Below are positions 42,301 to 57,300 of a DNA stretch of 64,000 nucleotides, piece after piece. Every line of letters starts with the position of its first letter. Positions within the stretch are counted from its first letter, which is position 1. Origin of the DNA: Paraphysomonas bandaiensis (lineage: Eukaryota; Chrysophyceae). Location: contig CBFFRP010000080.1 of NCBI GenBank assembly GCA_965644295.1, forward strand, positions 186,001 through 250,000, in the 5' to 3' direction. A program made the translations under genes and the position numbers. The notes beneath the pieces are model-generated. The model saw only the letters and a program-made list of their open reading frames with translations, was not told the origin of the DNA and made no database searches.

Positions 42301-45300
42301 CAGCTCTGCAGTAACCATTGGCGGATTCATCAAAAGTGTGGCACTTGCCATCTGGTGATGTCATTCCGGCAATTGCGCAGGCAGCAGACGAAGATTGTGT
42401 CAAGCAATTCACACCCATCACAACTGCAATATCACAATCATCTAATTGAACACTTCGTCTTGCTGTATGGAGAGCCACCAAAGAAGATGAACATGCAGTA
42501 TCGCATGACATACATGGGCCCTGAAAACCCAATACATACGATATGCGACCCGCCGCTACTGACAGAGTGCTTCCAGTTGCCCCATAAACCGATGGTATAG
42601 CCACCTCAGAAAAAGAGGTGCTATCCTGATAAGAGCTTTCTGTTGCAACTGAACCAGAAATTCCAATAAACACTCCAACACGTTTCCCCTTTAATGATGC
42701 GACATCATACCCAGCATCGCACAGTGCTTCATATGCACACTCTAGCAGCAAACGATGATTTGGATCCATGTGTAATGCCTCTGCATCCGATATACCGAAC
42801 AACGGCGCATCAAAACTTTCCAATACTTCGTTAGACAAAAATCCGCCATAGCGAACGCGATCCAGTACGCTTGGATCTATTAATGCACTTCGCGCAATCA
42901 ATGCATCCACGTCCCATCGACTGTGAGAAACAGTCCCTGTCATATCCTGACGTGATACAAGCATTTGCCACATCGATTCCAAGCTATTCACATCACCTGG
43001 AAAGCGACAACTTGCACCCACGATAGCCATATTACTGATACCAAAGTGACTGTCACAGTTCGTTGTAGCAATATCTCGCGGTTCGTCATTGGTAATTAAC
43101 AGTCCCAATATCTCAAGAATGTGATTAGTAATATCACCGATAGTAGGGTAACTAAACACCAACGTCGGTGCCAGTTTAACTTCAAAAGTAGTGGCAAGCT
43201 GTCCAGCAAGCTCCGTCACTCCAAGTGAATCTAAACCGTAATCCATCAACTGTGCGTCATCTGGAACATCCGGGGAGTCAAGAAGAGGGATAATCACCGA
43301 ACGAACCCTCGATATAACTTCTGATGCACTCAGGCTTGTTTTTGTATGGGGTCTAGAACCTATCGTTGCAGATAGTTTAGTGCTTAGAAACATAGAGGAA
43401 TCATGTATAACGTTAGAAAATTGGCGTTTGATTCTTCCTGATATCCATTCAAAAAATCCACGAGGTATTAAAGTAACAATCGTGCTATTGATGCTGGACG
43501 AGTCAAGTAGCATGTGTCTCATCACATATTCGACATAGGACGGATTTACACTTGTGCCATTCATGTCAACGCCACCTGCGGCTGCCATTCCTATACCTGA
43601 TACATTCGGCCATCGCACACTGAACCCACAAAGTCCGATTCTGCGCCTATACTCCACTAGCCCATCAATAAATCCATTGGCCAAGCAATAAGATGACTTC
43701 CCAAACAACCCAACTGAAGCTGACATAGATGAAAATCCTATGAAGGTTGTCAAGTCATCCCCTAACGTGTGCTTGTGCAATAACCACGCACTGTGCGCCT
43801 TAGATGCCCACACATCAGCACAACCAGATGCTGCACCACCACCTCGTAACGTTCCATCACGTACTACTCCTGCTGCATGAATGATGCCCCGAATTCCCCC
43901 ACCCATCTCACGAACCTCTCGTAACATATCCACCACTGAAGATTCGTCGGATACGTCACAACACATCACATGAACCTCACTGCCAGAAGACTCTCGTAGC
44001 CACTCCAATTCAGTCTCCAGACCCTGGCCAGTATACGACACCTTGCCAGACCGAGACAAAAGTACCAATCTTGACACACCTAGGCTTGCTAGTAACCTTG
44101 CAGTTAAAAGCCCAAGCCCACCTAACCCACCGGTTACGATGAATGTTCCACTTAGTGAATCATTTTCACGATTCGATCTAGTCATAGCAATATCTGAAAT
44201 CACCAAATCTTCGTATCGCTTAACCATACGTACACCATCGTGATATTTGACCTCCAATTCTCCATCCCACACTAGCAACTCGTGTTGTACAGCATGAGAC
44301 AAACGCTCTACCAAGGGTAATGACGGATCCACGTCGATTATTACCATATCAACTCCAGGATATTCCAATTGGGCTGACCTCACTGCTCCAGCAAGCGCAC
44401 AACAAAGTAATTCACTCCGTCCAACTCCACTTTCCAAAAGAATAATAAGCTTCTTAGTTCTACTACAGAGGATATCAAGAATATGAAGCCAATCCGTGGC
44501 ATCAAGCTCTTCCTCACGATTCTTCGAGGTTTCCGTATCTCTGATGTAATCCGCACTGGGGTGAAGTATGCCAACCGCTTCAACTACAACAAGATCATAC
44601 ACTATATTACTTCTCGAGAATTCTTCTTTTTCAAGAATCAAGTTTGTAGTTGTGATTCTTCGAATGCAAGTATCATTTGTGCAAACTGATCCGAAGATTT
44701 CAGTGATATCTTGATTCTCATGACAATTTCCTACAAACAAACACGACGATAACTTTATGCACTGATTTGGCGGACTCAATGATGAAACCCACGAACTTCT
44801 AAGGTTAACACACCGATCAATATCACCAATTCCTAAAGAACCAACAGAACAAAGTACGACACCTATTGCTGAAAATACCAATGATCCATCGATAGATAAT
44901 ATGCTGCATTTGTATGTAACACCACCGTCCGATAATACCATGCGTTTCACATGCACGGTACAGATGCCAGATGTAGATAACTTCCCCAGAGCAGCGGAAA
45001 ACACTCGCACATCTTCAACCGCAATTGCTACTCCAGGAATGCATTCGGGATTACCTCCATTATATTTTGACAGCAATGATGACATCAATATACTTATCTC
45101 AATCAGCTGAGGTGGAAGCAAGTATGCTTCCCACAGAACTGATCCAGCTACACTCATATCTGCAATAGCCTCGAAACAATCCTCAGCAATATAAACGTTC
45201 CGCAACAGCCGAAAACTCGGACCAAGATGTACCCCACCATTGGAGTACTTTTCGTAAAAGTCATCGACGTTGACTCTCACCGAACAAATAGACTGTGCGA

Positions 45301-48300
45301 TTGATATCATATCAGGTGTATCTGGAACAGGGGAGTTATTCACGATATCGTCGCCACATACGAAACATTGCGCACATAGTGCGCGACTATCATCCTCACT
45401 ATCGACGTACAAACTAAGTAAACCATCACTGTCACACACGCACCAAAGGGTGGTAACCAAAGAGTTATCATAACTACTTTCAGCAACACTACTCACTGCA
45501 ACAGGTTGAAGAATAGCGACGTCTCTAATTCTGGTTGTGGTGCTGTTTTTGGTTCTCGACGATAACTTTGACCACCGATGAGCAGCAGCACAAAATATTT
45601 CAATAATAGCTCCAGGTGGAAGTACTATAATATCACGTATTGAATAGTCTTTCAGCCAATCCTCTATTATTCCGCGATGTAATCTGATTCGGAATGTTGC
45701 ATTACCAGAAAACGAGTCCACTGACATCTCTTGTAACAATCTATGGCATTTCTCAAAGTACTGGTAGCGTTTCTTTTTCTGTCCTAATAGAGAATAATTG
45801 TTCACGGAATCTTTTCCAGAAATCCACAGAAATGAAGTGCTACCACCATCAATCGAATATCCACGCATCAACTGCTTACCCATGCGGCTCAATGTAGAAT
45901 CTGCACCCATCTCAACAAACACGCAATCACCATCACGACTCTCTCCAGTAAAACATACCTCCACCGCTGACTCATACAACACTGGCTGCAATATATGCTT
46001 CAACCAATATGACGATGATATTAACTCCTCATCCGCATAATGTCCCGTCACAGTAGACACAAACTTAATCGTCGGAAGATTAAACTGTACTAATAGCAAC
46101 TCCTTCTCATAAGCAGAAATAATATCTGCCATCAACGGAGAGTGAAATGCCCTCGATACCTTCAACTGACGATGGCTTATATTCATCAAACCAGTGCTGT
46201 TCAACACTTTCTGAACTCCATCCACAGACCCGGATACTACCACACTACGAGGTCCATTCACTGCAGCCACAGACACTTCGTTCATCAAACCTGAATCAGA
46301 GATTGCACTGATTACCTCATCAGCTGTTGCTCGGACGGCATACATGCAACCCACACATCCATCACTCTCCTGCATCAAGCGACCACGTATACACACCAGT
46401 CGCAAACTATCCTCCAATGACAAAACTCCGCTGACAATAGCAGCTGCATACTCTCCTAGACTGTGACCCATCACTGCAGCTGGGCGAATACCCCGTGACA
46501 ACCATACCTGACTTAGACAATACTCAAGAGCCACTAGTATAGGCTGAGAGTACGCAGTCTCCGAAAGGTGCCCCGCTGCACTAATCTCAGTCAAACTGCC
46601 ACAGACTCCAGGATACAATAACTCAGATGCACCTACACCCAGATGAGATCGGAGAATATCATCACACCGACTCATAGCGTCACGAAATGTGGACTCCGAC
46701 TCATACATATCGCGTAATGCGTCAACACTGAGAGTCCCCTGTCCAGCAAACTGCCACACCATACCCGCTATACATGTCTCTGATGTCGTATCTGATGCGA
46801 ATTGGCTGCTAGAAATTATAACAGGCGATCGGGAGTGAGATACAGGAGCTTCCTCCAATATCACATGAGATATTGTGCCGCTATAACCAAATGAACTCAC
46901 TCCAGCTAACAAAGGACGATCCCCATGTCGAACCAAGGGTGTAGGTTCCGTGGGAAACGAAATTGGACTGCCTGACACAGATGCTGCCACCTTCGAGTTC
47001 AACTCACGCAGCTGGGCATTTGGAGGAGCTTGCTTATGATGAAGTGCCAATATAGCCGATAATATACCTCCTATACCTGCTGCTGCCTCCATGTGACCGA
47101 TATTCGCTTTTACACCAGAAACATACAATGTATTCTCTTCACTCCGCCCATGACCATACACCGACGATAAAGCCTCCGTCTCAATAGGATCACCTAGTTT
47201 CGTCCCAGTCCCATGAGCCTCAATAAGAGATACATCATCAGCATCCACACCAGCATCTGATAATGCCGCACGAAGAAGCTGCTCCTGGGCAAGACCATTG
47301 GGGGCTGTCAAACTAGCACTCTTACCGTCCTGCATCACTGCTGACCCTCGTACAACTGCATATATACCATCATTATCTCGTTCAGCATCACTCAATCGTT
47401 TCAACACCAAGGCGCCACAGCCCTCAGCTCTGCAGTAACCATTGGCGGATTCATCAAAAGTGTGGCACTTGCCATCTGGTGATGTCATTCCGGCAATTGC
47501 GCAGGCAGCAGACGAAGATTGTGTCAAGCAATTCACACCCATCACAACTGCAATATCACACTCTGAATGTTGAACACTTCGTCTTGCTGTATGGAGAGCC
47601 ACCAAAGAAGATGAACATGCAGTATCGCATGACATACATGGGCCCTGAAAACCCAATACATACGATATGCGACCCGCCGCTACTGACAGAGTGCTTCCAG
47701 TTGCCCCATAAACCGATGGTATAGCCACCTCAGAAAAAGAGGTGCTATCCTGATAAGAGCTTTCTGTTGCAACTGAACCAGAAATTCCAATAAACACTCC
47801 AACACGTTTCCCCTTTAATGATGCGACATCATACCCAGCATCGCACAGTGCTTCATATGCACACTCTAGCAGCAAACGATGATTTGGATCCATGTGTAAT
47901 GCCTCTGCATCCGATATACCGAACAACGGCGCATCAAAACTTTCCAATACTTCGTTAGACAAAAATCCGCCATAGCGAACGCGATCCAGTACGCTTGGAT
48001 CTATTAATGCACTTCGCGCAATCAATGCATCCACGTCCCATCGACTGTGAGAAACAGTCCCTGTCATATCCTGACGTGATACAAGCATTTGCCACATCGA
48101 TTCCAAGCTATTCACATCACCTGGAAAGCGACAACTTGCACCCACGATAGCCATATTACTGATACCAAAGTGACTGTCACAGTTCGTTGTAGCAATATCT
48201 CGCGGTTCGTCATTGGTAATTAACAGTCCCAATATCTCAAGAATGTGATTAGTAATATCACCGATAGTAGGGTAACTAAACACCAACGTCGGTGCCAGTT

Positions 48301-51300
48301 TAACTTCAAAAGTAGTGGCAAGCTGTCCAGCAAGCTCCGTCACTCCAAGTGAATCTAAACCGTAATCCATCAACTGTGCGTCATCTGGAACATCCGGGGA
48401 GTCAAGAAGAGGGATAATCACCGAACGAACCCTCGATATAACTTCTGATGCACTCAGGCTTATTTTTGTATGGGGTCTAGAACCTATCGTTGCAGATAGT
48501 TTAGTGCTTAGAAACATAGAGGTATCATGTATAACGTTAGAAAATTGGCGTTTGATTCTTCCTGATATCCATTCAAAAAATCCACGAGGTATTAAAGTAA
48601 CAATCGTGCTATTGATGCTGGACGAGTCAAGTAGCATGTGTCTCATCACATATTCGACATAGGACGGATTTACACTTGTGCCATTCATGTCAACGCCACC
48701 TGCGGCTGCCATTCCTATACCTGATACATTCGGCCATCGCACACTGAACCCACAAAGTCCGATTCTGCGCCTATACTCCACTAGCCCATCAATAAATCCA
48801 TTGGCCAAGCAATAAGATGACTTCCCAAACAACCCAACTGAAGCTGACATAGATGAAAATCCTATGAAGGTTGTCAAGTCATCCCCTAACGTGTGCTTGT
48901 GCAATAACCACGCACTGTGCGCCTTAGATGCCCACACATCAGCACAACCAGATGCTGCACCACCACCTCGTAACGTTCCATCACGTACTACTCCTGCTGC
49001 ATGAATGATGCCCCGAATTCCCCCACCCATCTCACGAACCTCTCGTAACATATCCACCACTGAAGATTCGTCGGATACGTCACAACACATCACATGAACC
49101 TCACTGCCAGAAGACTCTCGTAGCCACTCCAATTCAGTCTCCAGACCCTGGCCAGTATACGACACCTTGCCAGACCGAGACAAAAGTACCAATCTTGACA
49201 CACCTAGGCTTGCTAGTAACCTTGCAGTTAAAAGCCCAAGCCCACCTAACCCACCGGTTACGATGAATGTTCCACTTAGTGAATCATTTTCACGATTCGA
49301 TCTAGTCATAGCAATATCTGAAATCACCAAATCTTCGTATCGCTTAACCATACGTACACCATCGTGATATTTGACCTCCAATTCTCCATCCCACACTAGC
49401 AACTCGTGTTGTACAGCATGAGACAAACGCTCTACCAAGGGTAATGACGGATCCACGTCGATTATTACCATATCAACTCCAGGATATTCCAATTGGGCTG
49501 ACCTCACTGCTCCAGCAAGCGCACAACAAAGTAATTCACTCCGTCCAACTCCACTTTCCAAAAGAATAATAAGCTTCTTAGTTCTACTACAGAGGATATC
49601 AAGAATATGAAGCCAATCCGTGGCATCAAGCTCTTCCTCACGATTCTTCGAGGTTTCCGTATCTCTGATGTAATCCGCACTGGGGTGAAGTATGCCAACC
49701 GCTTCAACTACAACAAGATCATACACTATATTACTTCTCGAGAATTCTTCTTTTTCAAGAATCAAGTTTGTAGTTGTGATTCTTCGAATGCAAGTATCAT
49801 TTGTGCAAACTGATCCGAAGATTTCAGTGATATCTTGATTCTCATGACAATTTCCTACAAACAAACACGACGATAACTTTATGCACTGATTTGGCGGACT
49901 CAATGATGAAACCCACGAACTTCTAAGGTTAACACACCGATCAATATCACCAATTCCTAAAGAACCAACAGAACAAAGTACGACACCTATTGCTGAAAAT
50001 ACCAATGATCCATCGATAGATAATATGCTGCATTTGTATGTAACACCACCGTCCGATAATACCATGCGTTTCACATGCACGGTACAGATACCAGATGTAG
50101 ATAACTTCCCCAGAGCAGCGGAAAACACTCGCACATCTTCAACCGCAATTGCTACTCCAGGAATGCATTCGGGATTACCTCCATTATATTTTGACAGCAA
50201 TGATGACATCAATATACTTATCTCAATCAGCTGAGGTGGAAGCAAGTATGCTTCCCACAGAACTGATCCAGCTACACTCATATCTGCAATAGCCTCGGAA
50301 CAATCCTCAGCAATATAAACGTTCCGCAACAGCCGAAAACTCGGACCAAGATGTACCCCACCATTGGAGTACTTTTCGTAAAAGTCATCGACGTTGACTC
50401 TCACCGAACAAATAGACTGTGCGATTGATATCATATCAGGTGTATCTGGAACAGGGGAGTTATTCACGATATCGTCGCCACATACGAAACATTGCGCACA
50501 TAGTGCGCGACTATCATCCTCACTATCGACGTACAAACTAAGTAAACCATCACTGTCACACACGCACCAAAGGGTGGTAACCAAAGAGTTATCATAACTA
50601 CTTTCAGCAACACTACTCACTGCAACAGGTTGAAGAATAGCGACGTCTCTAATTCTGGTTGTGGTGCTGTTTTTGGTTCTCGACGATAACTTTGACCACC
50701 CATGAGCAGCAGCACAAAATATTTCAATAATAGCTCCAGGTGGAAGTACTATAATATCACGTATTGAATAGTCTTTCAGCCAATCCTCTATTATTCCGCG
50801 ATGTAATCTGATTCGGAATGTTGCATTACCAGAAAACGAGTCCACTGACATCTCTTGTAACAATCTATGGCATTTCTCAAAGTACTGGTAGCGTTTCTTT
50901 TTCTGTCCTAATAGAGAATAATTGTTCACGGAATCTTTTCCAGAAACCCACAGAAATGAAGTGCTACCACCATCAATCGAATATCCACGCATCAACTGCT
51001 TACCCATGCGGCTCAATGTAGAATCTGCACCCATCTCAACAAACACGCAATCACCATCACGACTCTCTCCAGTAAAACATACCTCCACTGCTGACTCATA
51101 CAACACTGGCTGCAATATATGCTTCAACCAATATGACGATGATATTAACTCCTCATCCGCATAATGTCCCGTCACAGTAGACACAAACTTAATCGTCGGA
51201 AGATTAAACTGTACTAATAGCAACTCCTTCTCATAAGCAGAAATAATATCTGCCATCAACGGAGAGTGAAATGCCCTCGATACATTCAACTGACGATGGC

Positions 51301-54300
51301 TTATATTCATCAAACCAGTGCTGTTCAACACTTTCTGAACTCCATCCACAGACCCGGATACTACCACACTACGAGGTCCATTCACTGCAGCCACAGACAC
51401 TTCGTTCATCAAACCTGAATCAGAGATTGCACTGATTACCTCATCAGCTGTTGCTCGGACGGCATACATGCAACCCACACATCCATCACTCTCCTGCATC
51501 AAGCGACCACGTATACACACCAGTCGCAAACTATCCTCCAATGACAAAACTCCGCTGACAATAGCAGCTGCATACTCTCCTAGACTGTGACCCATCACTG
51601 CAGCTGGGCGAATACCCCGTGACAACCATACCTGACTTAGACAATACTCAAGAGCCACTAGTATAGGCTGAGAGTACGCAGTCTCCGAAAGGTGCCCCGC
51701 TGCACTAATCTCAGTCAAACTGCCACAGATCCCAGGATACAATAACTCAGATGCACCTACACCCAGATGAGATCGGAGAATATCATCACACCGACTCATA
51801 GCGTCACGAAATGTGGACTCCGACTCATACATATCGCGTAATGCGTCAACACTGAGAGTCCCCTGTCCAGCAAACTGCCACACCATACCCGCTATACATG
51901 TCTCTGATGTCGTATCTGATGCGAATTGGCTGCTAGAAATTATAACAGGCGATCGGGAGTGAGATACAGGAGCTTCCTCCAATATCACATGAGATATTGT
52001 GCCGCTATAACCAAATGAACTCACTCCAGCTAACAAAGGACGATCCCCATGTCGAACCAAGGGTGTAGGTTCCGTGGGAAACGAAATTGGACTGCCTGAC
52101 ACAGATGCTGCCACCTTCGAGTTCAACTCACGCAGCTGGGCATTTGGAGGAGCTTGCTTATGATGAAGTGCCAATATAGCCGATAATATACCTCCTATAC
52201 CTGCTGCTGCCTCCATGTGACCGATATTCGCTTTTACACCAGAAACATACAATGTATTCTCTTCACTCCGCCCATGACCATACACCGACGATAAAGCCTC
52301 CGTCTCAATAGGATCACCTAGTTTCGTCCCAGTCCCATGAGCCTCAATAAGAGATACATCATCAGCATCCACACCAGCATCTGATAATGCCGCACGAAGA
52401 AGCTGCTCCTGGGCAAGACCATTGGGGGCTGTCAAACTAGCACTCTTACCGTCCTGCATCACTGCTGACCCTCGTACAACTGCATATATACCATCATTAT
52501 CTCGTTCAGCATCACTCAATCGTTTCAACACCAAGGCGCCACAGCCCTCAGCTCTGCAGTAACCATTGGCGGATTCATCAAAAGTGTGGCACTTGCCATC
52601 TGGTGATGTCATTCCGGCAATTGCACAGGCAGCAGACGAAGATTGTGTCAAGCAATTCACACCCATCACAACTGCAATATCACAATCATCTAATTGAACA
52701 CTTCGTCTTGCTGTATGGAGAGCCACCAAAGAAGATGAACATGCAGTATCGCATGACATACATGGGCCCTGAAAACCCAATACATACGATATGCGACCCG
52801 CCGCTACTGACAGAGTGCTTCCAGTTGCCCCATAAACCGATGGTATAGCCACCTCAGAAAAAGAGGTGCTATCCTGATAAGAGCTTTCTGTTGCAACTGA
52901 ACCAGAAATTCCAATAAACACTCCAACACGTTTCCCCTTTAATGATGCGACATCATACCCAGCATCGCACAGTGCTTCATATGCACACTCTAGCAGCAAA
53001 CGATGATTTGGATCCATGTGTAATGCCTCTGCATCCGATATACCGAACAACGGCGCATCAAAACTTTCCAATACTTCGTTAGACAAAAATCCGCCATAGC
53101 GAACGCGATCCAGTACGCTTGGATCTATTAATGCACTTCGCGCAATCAATGCATCCACGTCCCATCGACTGTGAGAAACAGTCCCTGTCATATCCTGACG
53201 TGATACAAGCATTTGCCACATCGATTCCAAGCTATTCACATCACCTGGAAAACGACAACTTGCACCCACGATAGCCATATTACCGATACCAAAGTGACTG
53301 TCACAGTTCGTTGTAGCAATATCTCGCGGTTCGTCATTGGTAATTAACAGTCCCAATATCTCAAGAATGTGATTAGTAATATCACCGATAGTAGGGTAAC
53401 TAAAAACCAACGTCGGTGCCAGTTTAACTTCAAAAGTAGTGGCAAGCTGTCCAACAAGCTCCGTCACTCCAAGTGAATCTAAACCGTAATCCATCAACTG
53501 TGCGTCATCTGGAACATCCGGGGAGTCAAGAAGAGGGATAATCACCGAACGAACCTTCGATATAACTTCTGATGCACTCATACTTACACTTGATAGATTG
53601 AGAGTTTCCCTCGTTAACACTTTGCGGTTAATTAATTGATTGGTATCATCAGAGTATATACCCACGAATTGCTTCTTCACTATAGATGACATTGAGCTCA
53701 GTATATCTCTTGGTATAATAGTGATTACTGGGTTGCTAAGGTTGTGAAGGCCGAGAAATACTCGGCGTAGCAATTGCTCGGCCTCAGCAGGAGATATACT
53801 GTAACGTTTCAGAGACGATTCTACCGAAGCTGCCATCCCAATACCAGACACAGGTGGCCATTGAATACTACACCCAGATAGCCCATTCGTCACTCTGTAA
53901 TGCACTAGCCCATCCAAGTATCCATTCGACATAGAATACGCTGTCTGACCAACATTACCTATAGACGCAGCGATCGATGAAAACACCATAAATACAGAGA
54001 GCGAATCATCCAATGTGTGCTTGTGCAATAACCACGCACTGTGCGCTTTAGATGCCCACACATCAGCACAACCAGATGCTGCACCACCCCCACGAATCAA
54101 CGCATCACGAAGTACTCCTGCTGCATGAATGATGCCCCGAATTCCCCCACCCATCTCACGAACCTCTCGTAACATATCCACCACTGAAGATTCGTCGGAT
54201 ACGTCACAACACATCACATGAACCTCACTGCCAGAAGACTCTCGTAGCCACTCCAATTCAGTCTCCAGACCCTGGCCAGTATACGACACCTTGCCAGACC

Positions 54301-57300
54301 GAGACAAAAGTACCAATCTTGACACACCTAGGCTTGCTAGTAACCTTGCAGTTAAAAGCCCAAGCCCACCTAACCCACCGGTTACGATGAATGTTCCACT
54401 TAGTGAATCATTTTCACGATTCGATCTAGTCATAGCAATATCTGAAATCACCAAATCTTCGTATCGCTTAACCATACGTACACCATCGTGATATTTGACC
54501 TCCAATTCTCCATCCCACACTAGCAACTCGTGTTGTACAGCATGAGACAAACGCTCTACCAAGGGTAATGACGGATCCACGTCGATTATTACCATATCAA
54601 CTCCAGGATATTCCAATTGGGCTGACCTCACTGCTCCAGCAAGCGCACAACAAAGTAATTCACTCCGTCCAACTCCACTTTCCAAAAGAATAATAAGCTT
54701 CTTAGTTCTACTACAGAGGATATCAAGAATATGAAGCCAATCCGTGGCATCAAGCTCTTCCTCACGATTCTTCGAGGTTTCCGTATCTCTGATGTAATCC
54801 GCACTGGGGTGAAGTATGCCAACCGCTTCAACTACAACAAGATCATACACTATATTACTTCTCGAGAATTCTTCTTTTTCAAGAATCAAGTTTGTAGTTG
54901 TGATTCTTCGAATGCAAGTATCATTTGTGCAAACTGATCCGAAGATTTCAGTGATATCTTGATTCTCATGACAATTTCCTACAAACAAACACGACGATAA
55001 CTTTATGCACTGATTTGGCGGACTCAATGATGAAACCCACGAACTTCTAAGGTTAACACACCGATCAATATCACCAATTCCTAAAGAACCAACAGAACAA
55101 AGTACGACACCTATTGCTGAAAATACCAATGATCCATCGATAGATAATATGCTGCATTTGTATGTAACACCACCGTCCGATAATACCATGCGTTTCACAT
55201 GCACGGTACAGATACCAGATGTAGATAACTTCCCCAGAGCAGCGGAAAACACTCGCACATCTTCAACCGCAATTGCTACTCCAGGAATGCATTCGGGATT
55301 ACCTCCATTATATTTTGACAGCAATGATGACATCAATATACTTATCTCAATCAGCTGAGGTGGAAGCAAGTATGCTTCCCACAGAACTGATCCAGCTACA
55401 CTCATATCTGCAATAGCCTCGGAACAATCCTCAGCAATATAAACGTTCCGCAACAGCCGAAAACTCGGACCAAGATGTACCCCACCATTGGAGTACTTTT
55501 CGTAAAAGTCATCGACGTTGACTCTCACCGAACAAATAGACTGTGCGATTGATATCATATCAGGTGTATCTGGAACAGGGGAGTTATTCACGATATCGTC
55601 GCCACATACGAAACATTGCGCACATAGTGCGCGACTATCATCCTCACTATCGACGTACAAACTAAGTAAACCATCACTGTCACACACGCACCAAAGGGTG
55701 GTAACCAAAGAGTTATCATAACTACTTTCAGCAACACTACTCACTGCAACAGGTTGAAGAATAGCGACGTCTCTAATTCTGGTTGTGGTGCTGTTTTTGG
55801 TTCTCGACGATAACTTTGACCACCCATGAGCAGCAGCACAAAATATTTCAATAATAGCTCCAGGTGGAAGTACTATAATATCACGTATTGAATAGTCTTT
55901 CAGCCAATCCTCTATTATTCCGCGATGTAATCTGATTCGGAATGTTGCATTACCAGAAAACGAGTCCACTGACATCTCTTGTAACAATCTATGGCATTTC
56001 TCAAAGTACTGGTAGCGTTTCTTTTTCTGTCCTAATAGAGAATAATTGTTCACGGAATCTTTTCCAGAAACCCACAGAAATGAAGTGCTACCACCATCAA
56101 TCGAATATCCACGCATCAACTGCTTACCCATGCGGCTCAATGTAGAATCTGCACCCATCTCAACAAACACGCAATCACCATCACGACTCTCTCCAGTAAA
56201 ACATGCCTCCACTGCTGACTCATACAACACTGGCTGCAATATATGCTTCAACCAATATGACGATGATATCAACTCCTCGCCCACATAATGTCCCGTCACA
56301 GTAGACACAAACTTAATCGTCGGAAGATTAAACTGTACTAATAGCAACTCCTTCTCATAAGCAGAAATAATATCTGCCATCAACGGAGAGTGAAATGCCC
56401 TCGATACATTCAACTGACGATGGCTTATATTCATCAAACCAGTGCTGTTCAACACTTTCTGAACTCCATCCACAGACCCGGATACTACCACACTACGAGG
56501 TCCATTCACTGCAGCCACAGACACTTCGTTCGTCAAACCTGAATCAGAGATTGCACTGATTACCTCATCAGCTGTTGCTCGGACGGCATACATGCAACCC
56601 ACACATCCATCACTCTCCTGCATCAAGCGACCACGTATACACACCAGTCGCAAACTATCCTCCAATGACAAAACTCCGCTGACAATAGCAGCTGCATACT
56701 CTCCTAGACTGTGACCCATCACTGCAGCTGGGCGAATACCCCGTGACAACCATACCTGACTTAGACAATACTCAAGAGCCACTAGTATAGGCTGAGAGTA
56801 CGCAGTCTCCGAAAGGTGCCCCGCTGCACTAATCTCAGTCAAACTGCCACAGACTCCAGGATACAATAACTCAGATGCACCTACACCCAGATGAGATCGG
56901 AGAATATCATCACACCGACTCATAGCGTCACGAAATGTGGACTCCGACTCATACATATCGCGTAATGCGTCAACACTGAGAGTCCCCTGTCCAGCAAACT
57001 GCCACACCATACCCGCTATACATGTCTCTGATGTCGTATCTGATGCGAATTGGCTGCTAGAAATTATAACAGGCGATCGGGAGTGAGATACAGGAGCTTC
57101 CTCCAATATCACATGAGATATTGTGCCGCTATAACCAAATGAACTCACTCCAGCTAACAAAGGACGATCCTCATGTCGAACCAAGGGTGTAGGTTCCGTG
57201 GGAAACGAAATTGGACTGCCTGACACAGATGCTGCCACCTTCGAGTTCAACTCACGCAGCTGGGCATTTGGAGGAGCTTGCTTATGATGAAGTGCCAATA

